Counted from the stretch's first letter, positions 30,333-39,980 are shown. The stretch is DNA of 64,000 bases from Burkholderiales bacterium 67-32 (GCA_001898625.1 MKUP01000022.1:186001-250000), one strand, 5' to 3'. A program made the numbers and translations. Notes: generated from the letters alone by a model not told the origin.

Positions 30333-31800
30333 GGCGGTTACCCTGCGGGGAAGGGGCAGCCGGTGCTGGGTTCCAGAACCAGATAGCCCATTCGGCGTAG
30401 GCGCGCATCTGGTCAGCATTGAACGCATCGAACACGACATATGAGCCGTTCGGTAGCTGCTTCCGCGCTCGGGTGATAGGGTCGGGAAGCATTGGCAATT
30501 GCCCGGGCGGGGGCCCGGCCTGGTAGCAGTCGCCGAAATCACGGCGAACGGACGTTGTCGCCACGGGCAGCGACGGTACAGCCGGTGCCGCCGGTACCGC
30601 GACGCTCTGCCCCATGGCCCGCGCCATGTCGTCGGCCATGGCCTGGTAGTCCGTGGTGTCCCAAACCGCACCGATGCCGCCACACAGGCTACACCCGCTA
30701 CCCAGGTGACATTTCATCGTGGCACTGTAGGGACCGGTGTCGTGCCCCTCGTTCAATTCGTGGCACCCCGAGCACGAGCGCCAGGAACCGCCGCCTTCGT
30801 TCAGTGTTTCCGTCACGCCGACCAACTCCAGCGGTACCGCCGCTTCGAAGGCGGCTTGCCCGGGCTTCTGGCGCCAGGCCCGGGCCACCAGAAACGGATC
30901 ACGCGCTAATTCGGCGACAGTGTGAGCGCTGGTCTGCGGTGCCGGGGCGTTCTTGATGGACTCCAGCGCCCGCACCCAAGGGCTGTTGGCACTGGAGTGT
31001 TCCCCGATGTCCACATTGAGATGCTGGGCGATGGCGTCAGCCAGCTCGTCGGCTATGTCGTGATATTCGTCGCGTTCGCGGATCGTCTGATCCCACAGTG
31101 CGTCATCGGTCGGCCTGGGATGAGGTGACTGGGCGGTGAGCATAGCCCGCAATTGACGTTGGACGGCCTTGGCTTCTTCTACGCCCGCCAAGTCGTAGTC
31201 CGTGTCGCCACTCTCGCAGGCGCGCCACACGGCGGCATGATAAGCAGCGAGCAAGACATCCAAATCCAGCAGTTGCCCGGACGTAGCCTTCAGCTCGTCC
31301 CGCGGTGCCTGGGCGGTACCGCGTCCTACGTAGAGCGGGATCGTTGCATTCCCGGCGCGGCATGCCAGCCCCATCCCGCCTGCGGGGAATGCGTTTGACC
31401 GATGCAACGCCATTGCATCCAGTGTTTCCTGACTAACCCAGAGAGCCGGCAACTCATCTGCGGCGCTTACAGGTTGCTGCGGTGCCTGGTTATCGCAGGG
31501 CCCGTCCGCCAGGCCGGCCTCGCAGCCTGCTATGAAGGGCGGATGACCGTTGTCTTCGACCGGGCTTTCCGCCTGCCCGCTGGGAGCGCGGCTGGTCTTG
31601 TAGTTTGCGAGCCAGGGAATGTCCGCGTGCATCCGAACAGCCACGGCGCGATTGTGTCGTTCTCGGTCGGCCTGGATGGCGGCGCGCGCGTAGTCCTGCA
31701 TCTGCCCCAGCTCCCAGACATCTCCCATCTCGTCGGCGTATTCCCCAATCTGCCCATAGGGTTCAGGCAGCGGTGGCAGCTGGATATTGTCACTCGCCAT
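30325..31800 (-). CDS. phage protein of unknown function
   Basis: Long ORF in a coupled minus-strand operon; CHLGSGCSLCGG Cys cluster. Confidence 0.8.
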   Translation of the reverse strand: MASDNIQLPPLPEPYGQIGEYADEMGDVWELGQMQDYARAAIQADRERHNRAVAVRMHADIPWLANYKTSRAPSGQAESPVEDNGHPPFIAGCEAGLADGPCDNQAPQQPVSAADELPALWVSQETLDAMALHRSNAFPAGGMGLACRAGNATIPLYVGRGTAQAPRDELKATSGQLLDLDVLLAAYHAAVWRACESGDTDYDLAGVEEAKAVQRQLRAMLTAQSPHPRPTDDALWDQTIRERDEYHDIADELADAIAQHLNVDIGEHSSANSPWVRALESIKNAPAPQTSAHTVAELARDPFLVARAWRQKPGQAAFEAAVPLELVGVTETLNEGGGSWRSCSGCHELNEGHDTGPYSATMKCHLGSGCSLCGGIGAVWDTTDYQAMADDMARAMGQSVAVPAAPAVPSLPVATTSVRRDFGDCYQAGPPPGQLPMLPDPITRARKQLPNGSYVVFDAFNADQMRAYAEWAIWFWNPAPAAPSPQGNRHA

Positions 31801-32287
31801 GGCGCGCTCCCTCGGACAGCGGTTTTATGAAGGTCAGCCAATGGGTTTTCTCCCGCTTGCCGGACTTGTGGCCAAACAGGGGCTTCTCGTCCGTCAGCGC
31901 AAGGATCTGGCTCACGGGAATCTGCACTTCGGCCCACTTGAAGATGAGCAACCCGCCCGGGCGCAGGACGCGGAAGCACTCGGCCAGCCCCTGCGCTAGG
32001 TCATGCTCCCAGTCGTCGCCCAAGATGCCGTACTTGGCGCGCAGCCAGGAATCACGGCCAGCCCGGCGCAGGTGCGGCGGATCGAACGACACGGCGTAGA
32101 AGGTGTCGTCCGGAAATGGCATGGCCCGGAAATCCATGTTCAGATCGGGCGTGATGCTGAAGGCCCGGCCATCGCACAGGGTATGGTCTTCGCTGCGGAT
32201 GTCGCCGAAAAGGGCGCGCTGGTCCTGACGGTCGAACCACATCATGCGGCCGCCGCAGCAGGGGTCGAGAATCAAGGGCGCGCTCAT
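31790..32287 (-). CDS. class I SAM-dependent methyltransferase-like phage protein
   Basis: LDPCCGGRMMWFD motif I-like, SFDPPHL, GLAECFRVLRPGGLLIFKW. Confidence 0.85.
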   Translation of the reverse strand: MSAPLILDPCCGGRMMWFDRQDQRALFGDIRSEDHTLCDGRAFSITPDLNMDFRAMPFPDDTFYAVSFDPPHLRRAGRDSWLRAKYGILGDDWEHDLAQGLAECFRVLRPGGLLIFKWAEVQIPVSQILALTDEKPLFGHKSGKREKTHWLTFIKPLSEGARHGE

Positions 32288-33288
32288 TCGGCACCCCCTT
32301 GCGGCGATCCCGCTCGGCGATGGTTGTCCAGGCCCTTGCTGGCGCGCCACGCGTCAACCGAGTTGTCGCCGTCGACGGCAACGCGCGCGGCCATAACGGC
32401 GGTCTGAACCGCCTCTTTCCAGACGTTCTTTCCTGGCTCGTCCAGCAATGCCTTAATCAGCTCGCCGAACTCTTCCGCCAGGGCTAGACCCATGATGCGG
32501 TCACCAGGGAAAAGGCGGCGTGCACGCGATAGCTCCTGCTCGACGTCCGCGATAAACCGCGCGGTGTCACGCTGTGCATCCTCCGGCACCGCATCTACCA
32601 CGGGAGGCGCTGGCCGAAGCGCTTCATCACGCCCGCTGATCCGCTCACCGCGCTGGTGCAGCATCATGCAGAAATTCGCCACATCCACGGGATCTCCCTT
32701 GGTGATGTGGCTACGCAGCAGGAGGGACAAATGATCCTGGCTGCACTGCGCCTTGTCATACCACCCTCCGCGTCCCTCGGCGCGCTTCTTGGCGAGCTTG
32801 GCCTTCATGGCGGCCGCGAAGCGGTCTACCGCCTCGTCGTCTCGGCGGCCGGCCTGCTCGGATACGAATTGGCCGGTCAAGGATGCTACCTCGGCAGGGG
32901 CAGTCTTGATGGGCGGTTGTGCTTTACCCGCCAGCCAGAACACCGCGCACAGGGCGCTATCGGCCTTCCCCCAGACGTCATGCTCTCGCGCCATCTGCTC
33001 GAATGCTGGGTCGTCGTAGGGATCGCCAACACGGATGTTTTCGGGCTGCAGAGTGACCGTGCTCGAATCGGACGTTTCGGGGGCCGAGAGCGACACTCGG
33101 GCCGCATTCCAGGCTGCAGGACGACGTTCGCTGTAGTGCCGCGAAAGTTCGTCGTATGCGGCGACGTCCTCGGGGCGTTCCAGGTAGTCGGGTTGCGCCG
33201 CGAGGCGGGCCATCCCACGCTTGATGTCCTCAAGCGCCACGAGCTCGGCCAGTGCACCACGAATCGGGTTAGTGCTCTCGGTTGACAT
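32284..33288 (-). CDS. phage protein with C-terminal MazG-like/NTP pyrophosphohydrolase-like region
   Basis: KGDPVDVANFCMMLHQRGERI; LALAEEFGELIKALLDEPGKNVWKEAVQTAVMAARVAVDGD. Confidence 0.7.
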   Translation of the reverse strand: MSTESTNPIRGALAELVALEDIKRGMARLAAQPDYLERPEDVAAYDELSRHYSERRPAAWNAARVSLSAPETSDSSTVTLQPENIRVGDPYDDPAFEQMAREHDVWGKADSALCAVFWLAGKAQPPIKTAPAEVASLTGQFVSEQAGRRDDEAVDRFAAAMKAKLAKKRAEGRGGWYDKAQCSQDHLSLLLRSHITKGDPVDVANFCMMLHQRGERISGRDEALRPAPPVVDAVPEDAQRDTARFIADVEQELSRARRLFPGDRIMGLALAEEFGELIKALLDEPGKNVWKEAVQTAVMAARVAVDGDNSVDAWRASKGLDNHRRAGSPQGGAE

Positions 33289-34315
33289 GATCATGTCCTT
33301 CCTTCGGGGATCGGGGGAATTCGTTGTGGGTGCAGCCGTCCAGCCGCCGGCCTGCGGCTTTCTTCCCGACGCGATACAGGTCTGGTTCGTCGTCGATATG
33401 TCCGTCGTCAGCGGCGAGGCTCTCCATACCGACGCTCCATTCGCTGTTGAGCCACATGGCCGTCTTAACGATGCCCGCATGACGCTCGACATTCACCCCT
33501 GGTGTCCATTCGCCCCATTGCTTGAACAGAAACGGCACGCCGGCGGCGGCACACTGATCGCGCAGGCTCCGGGCCCAATCGGGATGCATCGGGCGTGCGC
33601 CTGGGCCGCTCTCGCCGCCGACGATGATCCAGTCGAGGGCTGGGATGTCAGGCATCGGATTGCCATCGTCATCCGTGCATTCCGTTGTGCCGGTCAGGGG
33701 GTAGATCTCAGCCCAGCCATTGATGTCAATGCGGGTCAGGTCTACCGGCCCCAGCAGCGGCTCCATGCTCAGGAACCGCACGCGCGCCGGCACGGCCATC
33801 AACTTCGGGATGTCGCGGTCGGCCTCAATCTGGTTGGCGATGGTGGCGCCAATCCAGACGTTCGGCCACGGATAATCCGCCCATCGCGTCAGGCCGTGCG
33901 ACATGACGTCGAGCGCGGCATCCAGCATTTGGTGGGCATTGCCGATGCGTTTGGTCAGCAGCAGCCAGTCAAGGTTCGGCGTGTCCGCGATCAGCTGCAG
34001 CAGGTCAATGCGCCACTGCGGATCCACGGCATTGTCGAATACGTCGGCCAGGCTGGCGCAGAACACGCGCCGGCGGCGGCCATGCTCGGCGACGAACGCA
34101 TCGTGCTCGGCGTTCCACTTGATCGGCTGCCGCCAGTTCTCGGCACTGGTGCGCCGGCGTGGTGCGCCCGGGCCCCAGTTCGGCGCCACACCGCCGCCGA
34201 AGCGCGCGTTGCGCGTCTCGGCGTAGCAGTGGTCGCAGCCCAGGCCCATTTTCTGGCAGCCTTCCCAGGGGTTGAACGTGGCGTCCGTCCATTCGATGTT
34301 GCTGCGTTCGGTCAT
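33269..34315 (-). CDS. DUF5131 (phage Gp37/Gp68, three-Cys-motif) protein
   Basis: SNIEWTDATFNPWEGCQKMGLGCDHCYAET...VFCASLADVFDN...LLTKRIGN...IIVGGESGPGARP. Confidence 0.92.
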   Translation of the reverse strand: MTERSNIEWTDATFNPWEGCQKMGLGCDHCYAETRNARFGGGVAPNWGPGAPRRRTSAENWRQPIKWNAEHDAFVAEHGRRRRVFCASLADVFDNAVDPQWRIDLLQLIADTPNLDWLLLTKRIGNAHQMLDAALDVMSHGLTRWADYPWPNVWIGATIANQIEADRDIPKLMAVPARVRFLSMEPLLGPVDLTRIDINGWAEIYPLTGTTECTDDDGNPMPDIPALDWIIVGGESGPGARPMHPDWARSLRDQCAAAGVPFLFKQWGEWTPGVNVERHAGIVKTAMWLNSEWSVGMESLAADDGHIDDEPDLYRVGKKAAGRRLDGCTHNEFPRSPKEGHDHVNREH

Positions 34316-34668
34316 GGCCGCTCCCCGTTACGGTCGACGCGGAGGCGCAGTCCTGTCCGGATCTCGCGCAGCTGGACGCACAAGCCTGGGAGCGTGCAGT
34401 TCTCGTTTGCCCTGGGCGGCCCAGCGTTGAGCTGTTTCCCTTCGCCGAACGCCTGCAGGTTGTCGAGGAACCGGGCAAAGTCAGGCATTTCGGACAGCCA
34501 CTCGCGAGAGGATCGGATGAACGCCTTGTACCGATACAGGGAGTCCTCGAGCCGCTGAAAGCGCCGGGCATTCTCGATACTGCAGACGAAATAGCCCACG
34601 GCGGCGCCCACCGAGAGCGAGGCCATGATGACGAGGGCAAAGCCGAATGAGTCAGGCGTGGGATTCAT
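34312..34668 (-). CDS. small membrane-anchored phage protein
   Basis: MNPTPDSFGFALVIMASLSVGAAVGYFVCSIENARRFQRLEDSLYRYKAF; 4-bp overlap with next gene. Confidence 0.75.
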   Translation of the reverse strand: MNPTPDSFGFALVIMASLSVGAAVGYFVCSIENARRFQRLEDSLYRYKAFIRSSREWLSEMPDFARFLDNLQAFGEGKQLNAGPPRANENCTLPGLCVQLREIRTGLRLRVDRNGERP

Positions 34669-35275
34669 GGGAAGGAGCCTCCAGGTTGGGGGAAGTAAGG
34701 CGGGGTTGATACCGGAGCTCGGCTGCGGCCTGGGCGCGGGCGGCGCCCATCTCCCAAATGCGGAACCACAGCTGCACGGTAGGATCGGCGTAGCGGCCAG
34801 CGGCATCGAGCTGGCGCTGGTCGTCGGAAAGAGGCACGTCGGCCTCGAAGGCGTCGTGCGTGAAGCTGTCACCCCAGGGCAGGCCTCGCCACTTTTGCAG
34901 GGCGCTGGCCAGGGTGGGATGCTCCCACGGGGATCGGCCGCTACCCGGCCGGTACGGCCGCGGCCGAAGGACGAGCCGCAGCGTGTGAAAGCGCATGGGC
35001 CGGAGCTCGACGCGCACGCACATGTCGTGGGCGGCGAACACCAGGCGCGTGAGCGTGCCTGGGTCGGTGGTGGCGAGTTCGGGCTTGTAGACCGGAACCT
35101 CGACGCCACCCTCGACGCCGAACCACTGGACCCGGGGCCAGTCCACCGTCAACTGCTCGGGCGCCGCGGCGAAGATCGCGCACAGCAATGCGACGGCGCG
35201 TTCGTGGAACTCCGAGGGGGCCAGCGTGGGCGCGACCGTGGGGAGGAAGGCTCGGATCTGTTCGATTCGGTCCAT
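34652..35275 (-). CDS. phage protein of unknown function
   Basis: MDRIEQIRAFLPTVAPTLAPSEFHERAVALLCAIFAAAPEQL; operon context. Confidence 0.75.
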   Translation of the reverse strand: MDRIEQIRAFLPTVAPTLAPSEFHERAVALLCAIFAAAPEQLTVDWPRVQWFGVEGGVEVPVYKPELATTDPGTLTRLVFAAHDMCVRVELRPMRFHTLRLVLRPRPYRPGSGRSPWEHPTLASALQKWRGLPWGDSFTHDAFEADVPLSDDQRQLDAAGRYADPTVQLWFRIWEMGAARAQAAAELRYQPRLTSPNLEAPSHESHA

Positions 35276-35285
35276 GTTTCCTCCG

Positions 35286-35744
35286 CTACAGCACCAGGCC
35301 GGCCCGGCCGGCGGCAGCGGGCGCGAACGGAATGTCGTCGTCCATGTTGCCGCCGCCGTAGGGCGATGACGCGGGCCGAGCCTGCGGGCTGGGGCCGTCG
35401 TCGTCGCGGCGCAGGCCCAGCATTTGCATGTGATCGCCGATGATCTCCGTCGTGTACTTGTCGGCACCGGTCTGGCGGTCCTGCCATTTGCGGGTCTTGA
35501 GGCGTCCCTCCACGTAGACAGAGCGGCCTTTCTTCAGGTACTCCCCGGCGACCTCGGCCAGGCGGTTGTAGAGCACCACGCGATGCCACTCGGTCTCTTC
35601 GCGGCGTTCGCCCGTGCTCTTGTCCTTCCAGGCCTGCGTGGTGGCGATGGAAATGCTGGTGATGGCGGAGCCATCCGGCATGTAGCGCACGTCGGGGTCG
35701 CGGCCGAGGTTGCCGACCAAGATCACTTTGTTAACGCTGGCCAC
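35286..35744 (-). CDS. ssb: single-stranded DNA-binding protein
   Basis: [35 protein letters not shown]...DDDIPF acidic tail-like motif. Confidence 0.95.
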   Translation of the reverse strand: MASVNKVILVGNLGRDPDVRYMPDGSAITSISIATTQAWKDKSTGERREETEWHRVVLYNRLAEVAGEYLKKGRSVYVEGRLKTRKWQDRQTGADKYTTEIIGDHMQMLGLRRDDDGPSPQARPASSPYGGGNMDDDIPFAPAAAGRAGLVL

Positions 35745-36081
35745 GATGCGCTCCCAGCAGCTCGGGCACGACCTCGCCGGTATCGACGTAGTACCAGTCG
35801 GAGTCGGTCAAGTTGTTGATGAGGAATCGCTCGAACACCTCTGGCGGCTCGGCAGCACGCGCGCGAGCCCATTTGGCGGTCGGGCCGCGCCAGGTGGGCT
35901 CCACGCCTCGCCGGCGTGCCGCGGCCAGGTTGTGGTGGCCGTCGATCAGGATGCGGTACATGCGACCGCGCAGCTCAACGTCTTCCGTGTTGACGATGAA
36001 CACCGTAAAGCGGGCGGCCTTGTCGGCGACCTTGGCCGGATCCAGGAAACGCTGGGAGCTGATGAGCGGAGGTGTCGTCAT
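35731..36081 (-). CDS. small ParB-like domain protein
   Basis: [22 protein letters not shown] resembles ParB/sulfiredoxin fold motif. Confidence 0.65.
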   Translation of the reverse strand: MTTPPLISSQRFLDPAKVADKAARFTVFIVNTEDVELRGRMYRILIDGHHNLAAARRRGVEPTWRGPTAKWARARAAEPPEVFERFLINNLTDSDWYYVDTGEVVPELLGAHRGQR

Positions 36082-38228
36082 GCCGAGGCCTCCGTGGCGG
36101 GGTCAGTAGCTTCGGTATCAGCGGGAGATTCCGCCATGGTTGGCGCAGGCTCCAACTGATCGCTCAACAGGCTGGCGTGCTTACTGCCATCGTCGAACTC
36201 GACGGCGACGTGTTGGCCGTTGACGCCGGTGATCGTGCCGATCCTGCCGCAAACCTTGAGGCGCTTCCGGTTAGGGCCGCGCGAGTCTTCCTTGACGCGA
36301 ACGCGATCGTCGGTCGACCATGTAGCTCTCTCGGACGTTTCCGGAGCGGGTAATTCCGCCAGGGGCGCCGATTCACCTGCCTCGGCTGACACAATCTCGT
36401 CGGGCGCATCGGAATCAGCGGAGGCCTTGGCGCGTCGCCCTTTAGCCGGCGCCTTCGTGGGCTCGGCCTTCTTGCTGGTGGTCTTCTTGGCTGTCGGCTT
36501 CATTGCGCTGACGACCTCGCGGCGCACGGCTTTGGTATTGATTCCCAGGCTTTCCGCGATATCGACCAGCTCGACCGAACTCGGGTTGCGATACTCGTCG
36601 ATCCCCAGCGCCGGCAGAACAATCAACAGCAAGAGCAGCTCGGCTAGCTGTAGCGGATCGAGGGCGGCGAAGCGTCTCCTGACGTCGGCGAGTTCCCAGC
36701 GGCCATAGTCTGGCTTCTTCCAGCCCAGCATGTCCGCCAACTCCTTGCACGCGCGCGGATCGGTGCGATGGAAGAGTGATGAGGCCAGGATGACTGTATG
36801 CGTCAGGCGGATCGAGCCGTCCTCGTCGTTGGCGGGTTCGCCGGCCTGCGTGGCGGTGCGAATATCCGCGACCAGGCGCTTGCGATAGGCGATTTCCTGG
36901 CGCTGCTTTTCGCGGCGCTTCTTGTTCTCGTCCCGGGTGTCAGCGGCGGAGCGGCCGCTATCTAGGCTGTTGCTTACCCTCCAGTCATTGATGCCCTGAC
37001 TCTGGAGCCCTTCCGCGGCAATCTCGGCCGGAATAGCAGTCAACGCTTCGCCGCTCTGCGGATCGATAATCGTCACGCTGTGCTTGAGGTGTTCGTCGCC
37101 CAGCAACTCCCGGTACATCGGGTGTATGTGCGTGGGGGCCTGATATTCGTCGTCGCCCCCCTCGTCCTGGGTGTCCTCGAACTCTTCGCGATCGGAATCG
37201 ATATCCGCGCGGTCCGCCTCGGCAATGGGCCGAACTGGCGCGGCGTCGCAGCGGTTATCCAACAGCACGTAGCCCTTCATGCTGAACTGCCCATAGGGCA
37301 TGATCCGCTTGGCTTCGGCTCCCTCAATGATCCTCTGTCCCCTGGTCTGCGCCGCTTCGAGCAGGCGGCGGCTATGCGCCTCGACCTTTTGCGCGTGGCA
37401 TTCGGGATCGGTGCAGACGTCTGCACTGCCTACGTCGGAGAACAAGTCCGGATTGGCGCCGGTACGTTTCGGGCACTCGCGACACGAACCGGCCGATGGC
37501 AATAGCGCGGCATCGGCGATGGGGAACTTGGCCTGATCCAGGCGTAGCATGTATCGGGACTTGATATGCTCGGCGGCGCGCCTGAAGGACATCGGCTCGC
37601 CACCCCATTCCCCGCCCGTGATGGTGTTGAGGGCCTCGCTCTGCATGGTGGCATTGGGCAGGCGCGCCAGAAGTAGGGCGGTGGAAGCCGTGAGCTTGTC
37701 GGCGTAGAAGGCCTCCCGAGCCTCCGGCGTCAGGGCGCATAGCTTCATCCGGGCGTAGATGTAGGCTTTGCTCTTGCCCAGCTTGGCCGCGACCTCTTCC
37801 ACGCTGTAGCCGGTCCGGTCCGCATGCGAGCGCATGAGGGCTTCATAGCCCTCGGCCTCCTCGAGCGGATGAAGGTCCTCCCGCTGCATGTTCTCGATGA
37901 CCTGCAGCTCCAGGGCCTCCAGGTCCGACACGTGTACGACGCGGGCCAGGATGAACTCGTCGTCGTTTATGCCGGTGGCGCGCCAGCGGCGTTCCCCCGC
38001 GATCAGCTCGTACTGGCCCGCCAGGTCAGGGTGGGGACGCACGACGATGGGCTGCAACTGCCCCAGTTGCTTGAGACTCCGGGCCAACTCCGTCAGCGAC
38101 TCGTCGAAGAACCGCTTCCGAGGGTTGGTCTTGGAGGAATGAACGAGTGCATGGGGTAGATAGCACGTCGTGCCGTGCTCAACGGGATGTTGCATGCCCA
38201 GGCTCTCGGCGGTGGTCATGGCGTTCAT
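36078..38228 (-). CDS. ParB/RepB/Spo0J-family DNA-binding protein (716 aa)
   Basis: NPRKRFFDESLTELARSLKQLGQLQPIVVRP, GERRWRA, ENMQREDLHPLEEAEGY, HTH YSVEEVAAKLGKSKAYIYARMKL; C-terminal KOW-like segment. Confidence 0.93.
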   Translation of the reverse strand: MNAMTTAESLGMQHPVEHGTTCYLPHALVHSSKTNPRKRFFDESLTELARSLKQLGQLQPIVVRPHPDLAGQYELIAGERRWRATGINDDEFILARVVHVSDLEALELQVIENMQREDLHPLEEAEGYEALMRSHADRTGYSVEEVAAKLGKSKAYIYARMKLCALTPEAREAFYADKLTASTALLLARLPNATMQSEALNTITGGEWGGEPMSFRRAAEHIKSRYMLRLDQAKFPIADAALLPSAGSCRECPKRTGANPDLFSDVGSADVCTDPECHAQKVEAHSRRLLEAAQTRGQRIIEGAEAKRIMPYGQFSMKGYVLLDNRCDAAPVRPIAEADRADIDSDREEFEDTQDEGGDDEYQAPTHIHPMYRELLGDEHLKHSVTIIDPQSGEALTAIPAEIAAEGLQSQGINDWRVSNSLDSGRSAADTRDENKKRREKQRQEIAYRKRLVADIRTATQAGEPANDEDGSIRLTHTVILASSLFHRTDPRACKELADMLGWKKPDYGRWELADVRRRFAALDPLQLAELLLLLIVLPALGIDEYRNPSSVELVDIAESLGINTKAVRREVVSAMKPTAKKTTSKKAEPTKAPAKGRRAKASADSDAPDEIVSAEAGESAPLAELPAPETSERATWSTDDRVRVKEDSRGPNRKRLKVCGRIGTITGVNGQHVAVEFDDGSKHASLLSDQLEPAPTMAESPADTEATDPATEASA
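37411..37426. repeat. 16-bp palindrome copy 1 (candidate parS-like site)
   Basis: GTGCAGACGTCTGCAC, perfect palindrome inside the parB-like gene. Confidence 0.75.
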
Positions 38229-38431
38229 GTGGACTCCTTGGGGGAGAGGGTGTAGACGACGCGGGCCAGGGCGTCGGTCGCGCGCTCGAGCTCGACCAGC
38301 CGTTGGATGGCCAGGTCGGGATCAAGCGCGGGCCGATCGCTGATGCCGGCGGTTTCGAATACGGTCAGGACGGAACGGGCGGCGGCGATCTGGCGCTTGG
38401 CGAGGTCGCGGTCGATGGGGATGTTGCTCAC
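38225..38431 (-). CDS. small phage protein
   Basis: MSNIPIDRDLAKRQIAAARSVLTVFETAG...; 4-bp overlaps with both neighbours. Confidence 0.7.
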   Translation of the reverse strand: MSNIPIDRDLAKRQIAAARSVLTVFETAGISDRPALDPDLAIQRLVELERATDALARVVYTLSPKEST

Positions 38432-38835
38432 GCCGTGCCCCCGCCGGCTTGGAGCATTCGGGCGACCGTGGCGCTCGGTTCGGGGTCGAAAATATTGGCG
38501 GCCGTACCGTGGTTGACGAAGATGCGCCCGTCCACCAGCACGCCGATGGACCATTCGTCATCGCTGGCGGCTGATGCGTGCGTGTCGGGGGTGGCCGGCA
38601 CCGTTGCAGCAGGGATAGGCCGAGGCGTGTCCGGCGGCGTGCCGGCCGATACGGCACGGTACAGACGGAACCCATCCGCCATGCCGGCGGGCGTCACTTT
38701 GGCCCGTTGGTACAGGTTGCTCAGGGTCTTGCGGACCTTCTCGACGTCGCCGCCGAGCTGGCGGGCGATGTCGTCGGCGCTTCGGGCGGACGTGCCGAGG
38801 GCCTCCAGCACGTCGCTGGATGTCACATTGCGCAT
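38428..38835 (-). CDS. small phage protein with winged-helix-like N-terminus
   Basis: SSDVLEALGTSARSADDIARQLGGDVEKVRKTLSNLYQRAKV. Confidence 0.75.
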   Translation of the reverse strand: MRNVTSSDVLEALGTSARSADDIARQLGGDVEKVRKTLSNLYQRAKVTPAGMADGFRLYRAVSAGTPPDTPRPIPAATVPATPDTHASAASDDEWSIGVLVDGRIFVNHGTAANIFDPEPSATVARMLQAGGGTA

Positions 38836-38844
38836 GGAAAACTC

Positions 38845-39069
38845 CTAGTCGTTGTCGGTGTCGCCGGCGCGGATCTTCATGAGGTCGATCACCTGGGCGG
38901 GCCGGCGGCGCCGTGGTGTAGGGGGGCGCGGACGCGCGATCGTCTCTGCCGTCACCTGCAGCGCCAGGGCAAGGCCGGGCGTGCGCAGCGCGACATCCAG
39001 ACTCACGGGGAGGCGGGACTGGCGCCAGGCCTCCTCTAGGTGCTCACGATTGACGGCGACGCGAGCCAT
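38845..39069 (-). CDS. small phage protein
   Basis: MARVAVNREHLEEAWRQSRLPVSLDVALRTPG; operon context. Confidence 0.65.
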   Translation of the reverse strand: MARVAVNREHLEEAWRQSRLPVSLDVALRTPGLALALQVTAETIARPRPPTPRRRRPAQVIDLMKIRAGDTDND

Positions 39070-39371
39070 CACATTCCCCGGTGGACCTCGAGGGGGAACT
39101 CGAGGACCGGTTCGAGGATGGCGTCGCCATCGGGATTCCTGTACGCGCAACTGAACTCGCCCGCCAGCGGGTCGTACAGCAGCCTGGCGTGGCGACGGCA
39201 TTGCGCGGACGCGGCGAGGATGGTCTGGCGGTCGGCGTCAGCAAACGTGCGGATGTCGGCGCCGCGCCAGTGCAGCGCCGCAGCGCCGCCCAGGATCATC
39301 AACGCACACACGGCGATGAAGAGGCCAGCCAGCAGCACAATGGCGCGAGGGGTGAGGGTGAGTGGGAACAT
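39069..39371 (-). CDS. small membrane-anchored phage protein
   Basis: MFPLTLTPRAIVLLAGLFIAVCALMILGGAAALHW single TM. Confidence 0.7.
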   Translation of the reverse strand: MFPLTLTPRAIVLLAGLFIAVCALMILGGAAALHWRGADIRTFADADRQTILAASAQCRRHARLLYDPLAGEFSCAYRNPDGDAILEPVLEFPLEVHRGM

Positions 39372-39372
39372 G

Positions 39373-39660
39373 TCAGCCTCCTAGACGTTTGAGAATGGAG
39401 CCGCGCAGGTAGGGGCCGTAGAGAAACATGAGCTCGTTCGTCGCCCCGCGTTTGGCAAGGAGGACATCGTCGAGGGCGCCCGATCTCCGGGGTAGGGTGT
39501 TGCACGCAATGCGCTCAATGGCACTAAGAGCGCCAAGGCGTCGGTCGATGTCCGTGGCGGCGGAGCCGTTCAGGCGAGCCGAATTCGAGGATTCGCGGTA
39601 GAGCAACTGCTGGAGACGGATTTCATTGAGCAGGTGCGCAGCGATGTCGGCTGGGGTCAT
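39373..39660 (-). CDS. small phage protein
   Basis: ORF in operon with 4-bp overlap upstream. Confidence 0.65.
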   Translation of the reverse strand: MTPADIAAHLLNEIRLQQLLYRESSNSARLNGSAATDIDRRLGALSAIERIACNTLPRRSGALDDVLLAKRGATNELMFLYGPYLRGSILKRLGG

Positions 39661-39980
39661 TGCTGGCCCCCGGTGGACTGGCCCTGCAGGTCGGCGATGC
39701 GCGCGTGCAAACGCGCCTGGATTTCCACCGCGGCGAGGTTCAGCGGGTGGAGGTGGGGGTCGAGATCCCAGTCAATGCGGAGCGCGCCGGCCAGGAAGCG
39801 AGCGACGGCGTCGACCTGGACGGCGGCGCGATCGAGGAGCGCGGCGCGTTCGGCCTTGGTGCCCTGGACAAGCGGGGCGTTGACGGCGGCTCTCTCGCAG
39901 TAGCGGAGGTAGAGGAGCCCCAGGTCCGTCCAGTGATCGACGGCGCTGGCTGGCGACAGGGGCAATTCGGTGGTGGACAT
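39657..39980 (-). CDS. first gene of leftward early operon, unknown function
   Basis: MSTTELPLSPASAVDHWTDLGLLYLRYCERAAV; preceded by AGGAG RBS and a TTGACA promoter. Confidence 0.75.
   Translation of the reverse strand: MSTTELPLSPASAVDHWTDLGLLYLRYCERAAVNAPLVQGTKAERAALLDRAAVQVDAVARFLAGALRIDWDLDPHLHPLNLAAVEIQARLHARIADLQGQSTGGQQ

Noticed and set aside
32968-32985. CCCAGACGTCATGC in the prophage as a palindrome copy
   Set aside because: Only one half matches (8 bp); insufficient to call a site
33221-34558. 445-aa plus-strand ORF opposite DUF5131
   Set aside because: Antisense to supported phage genes; no domain
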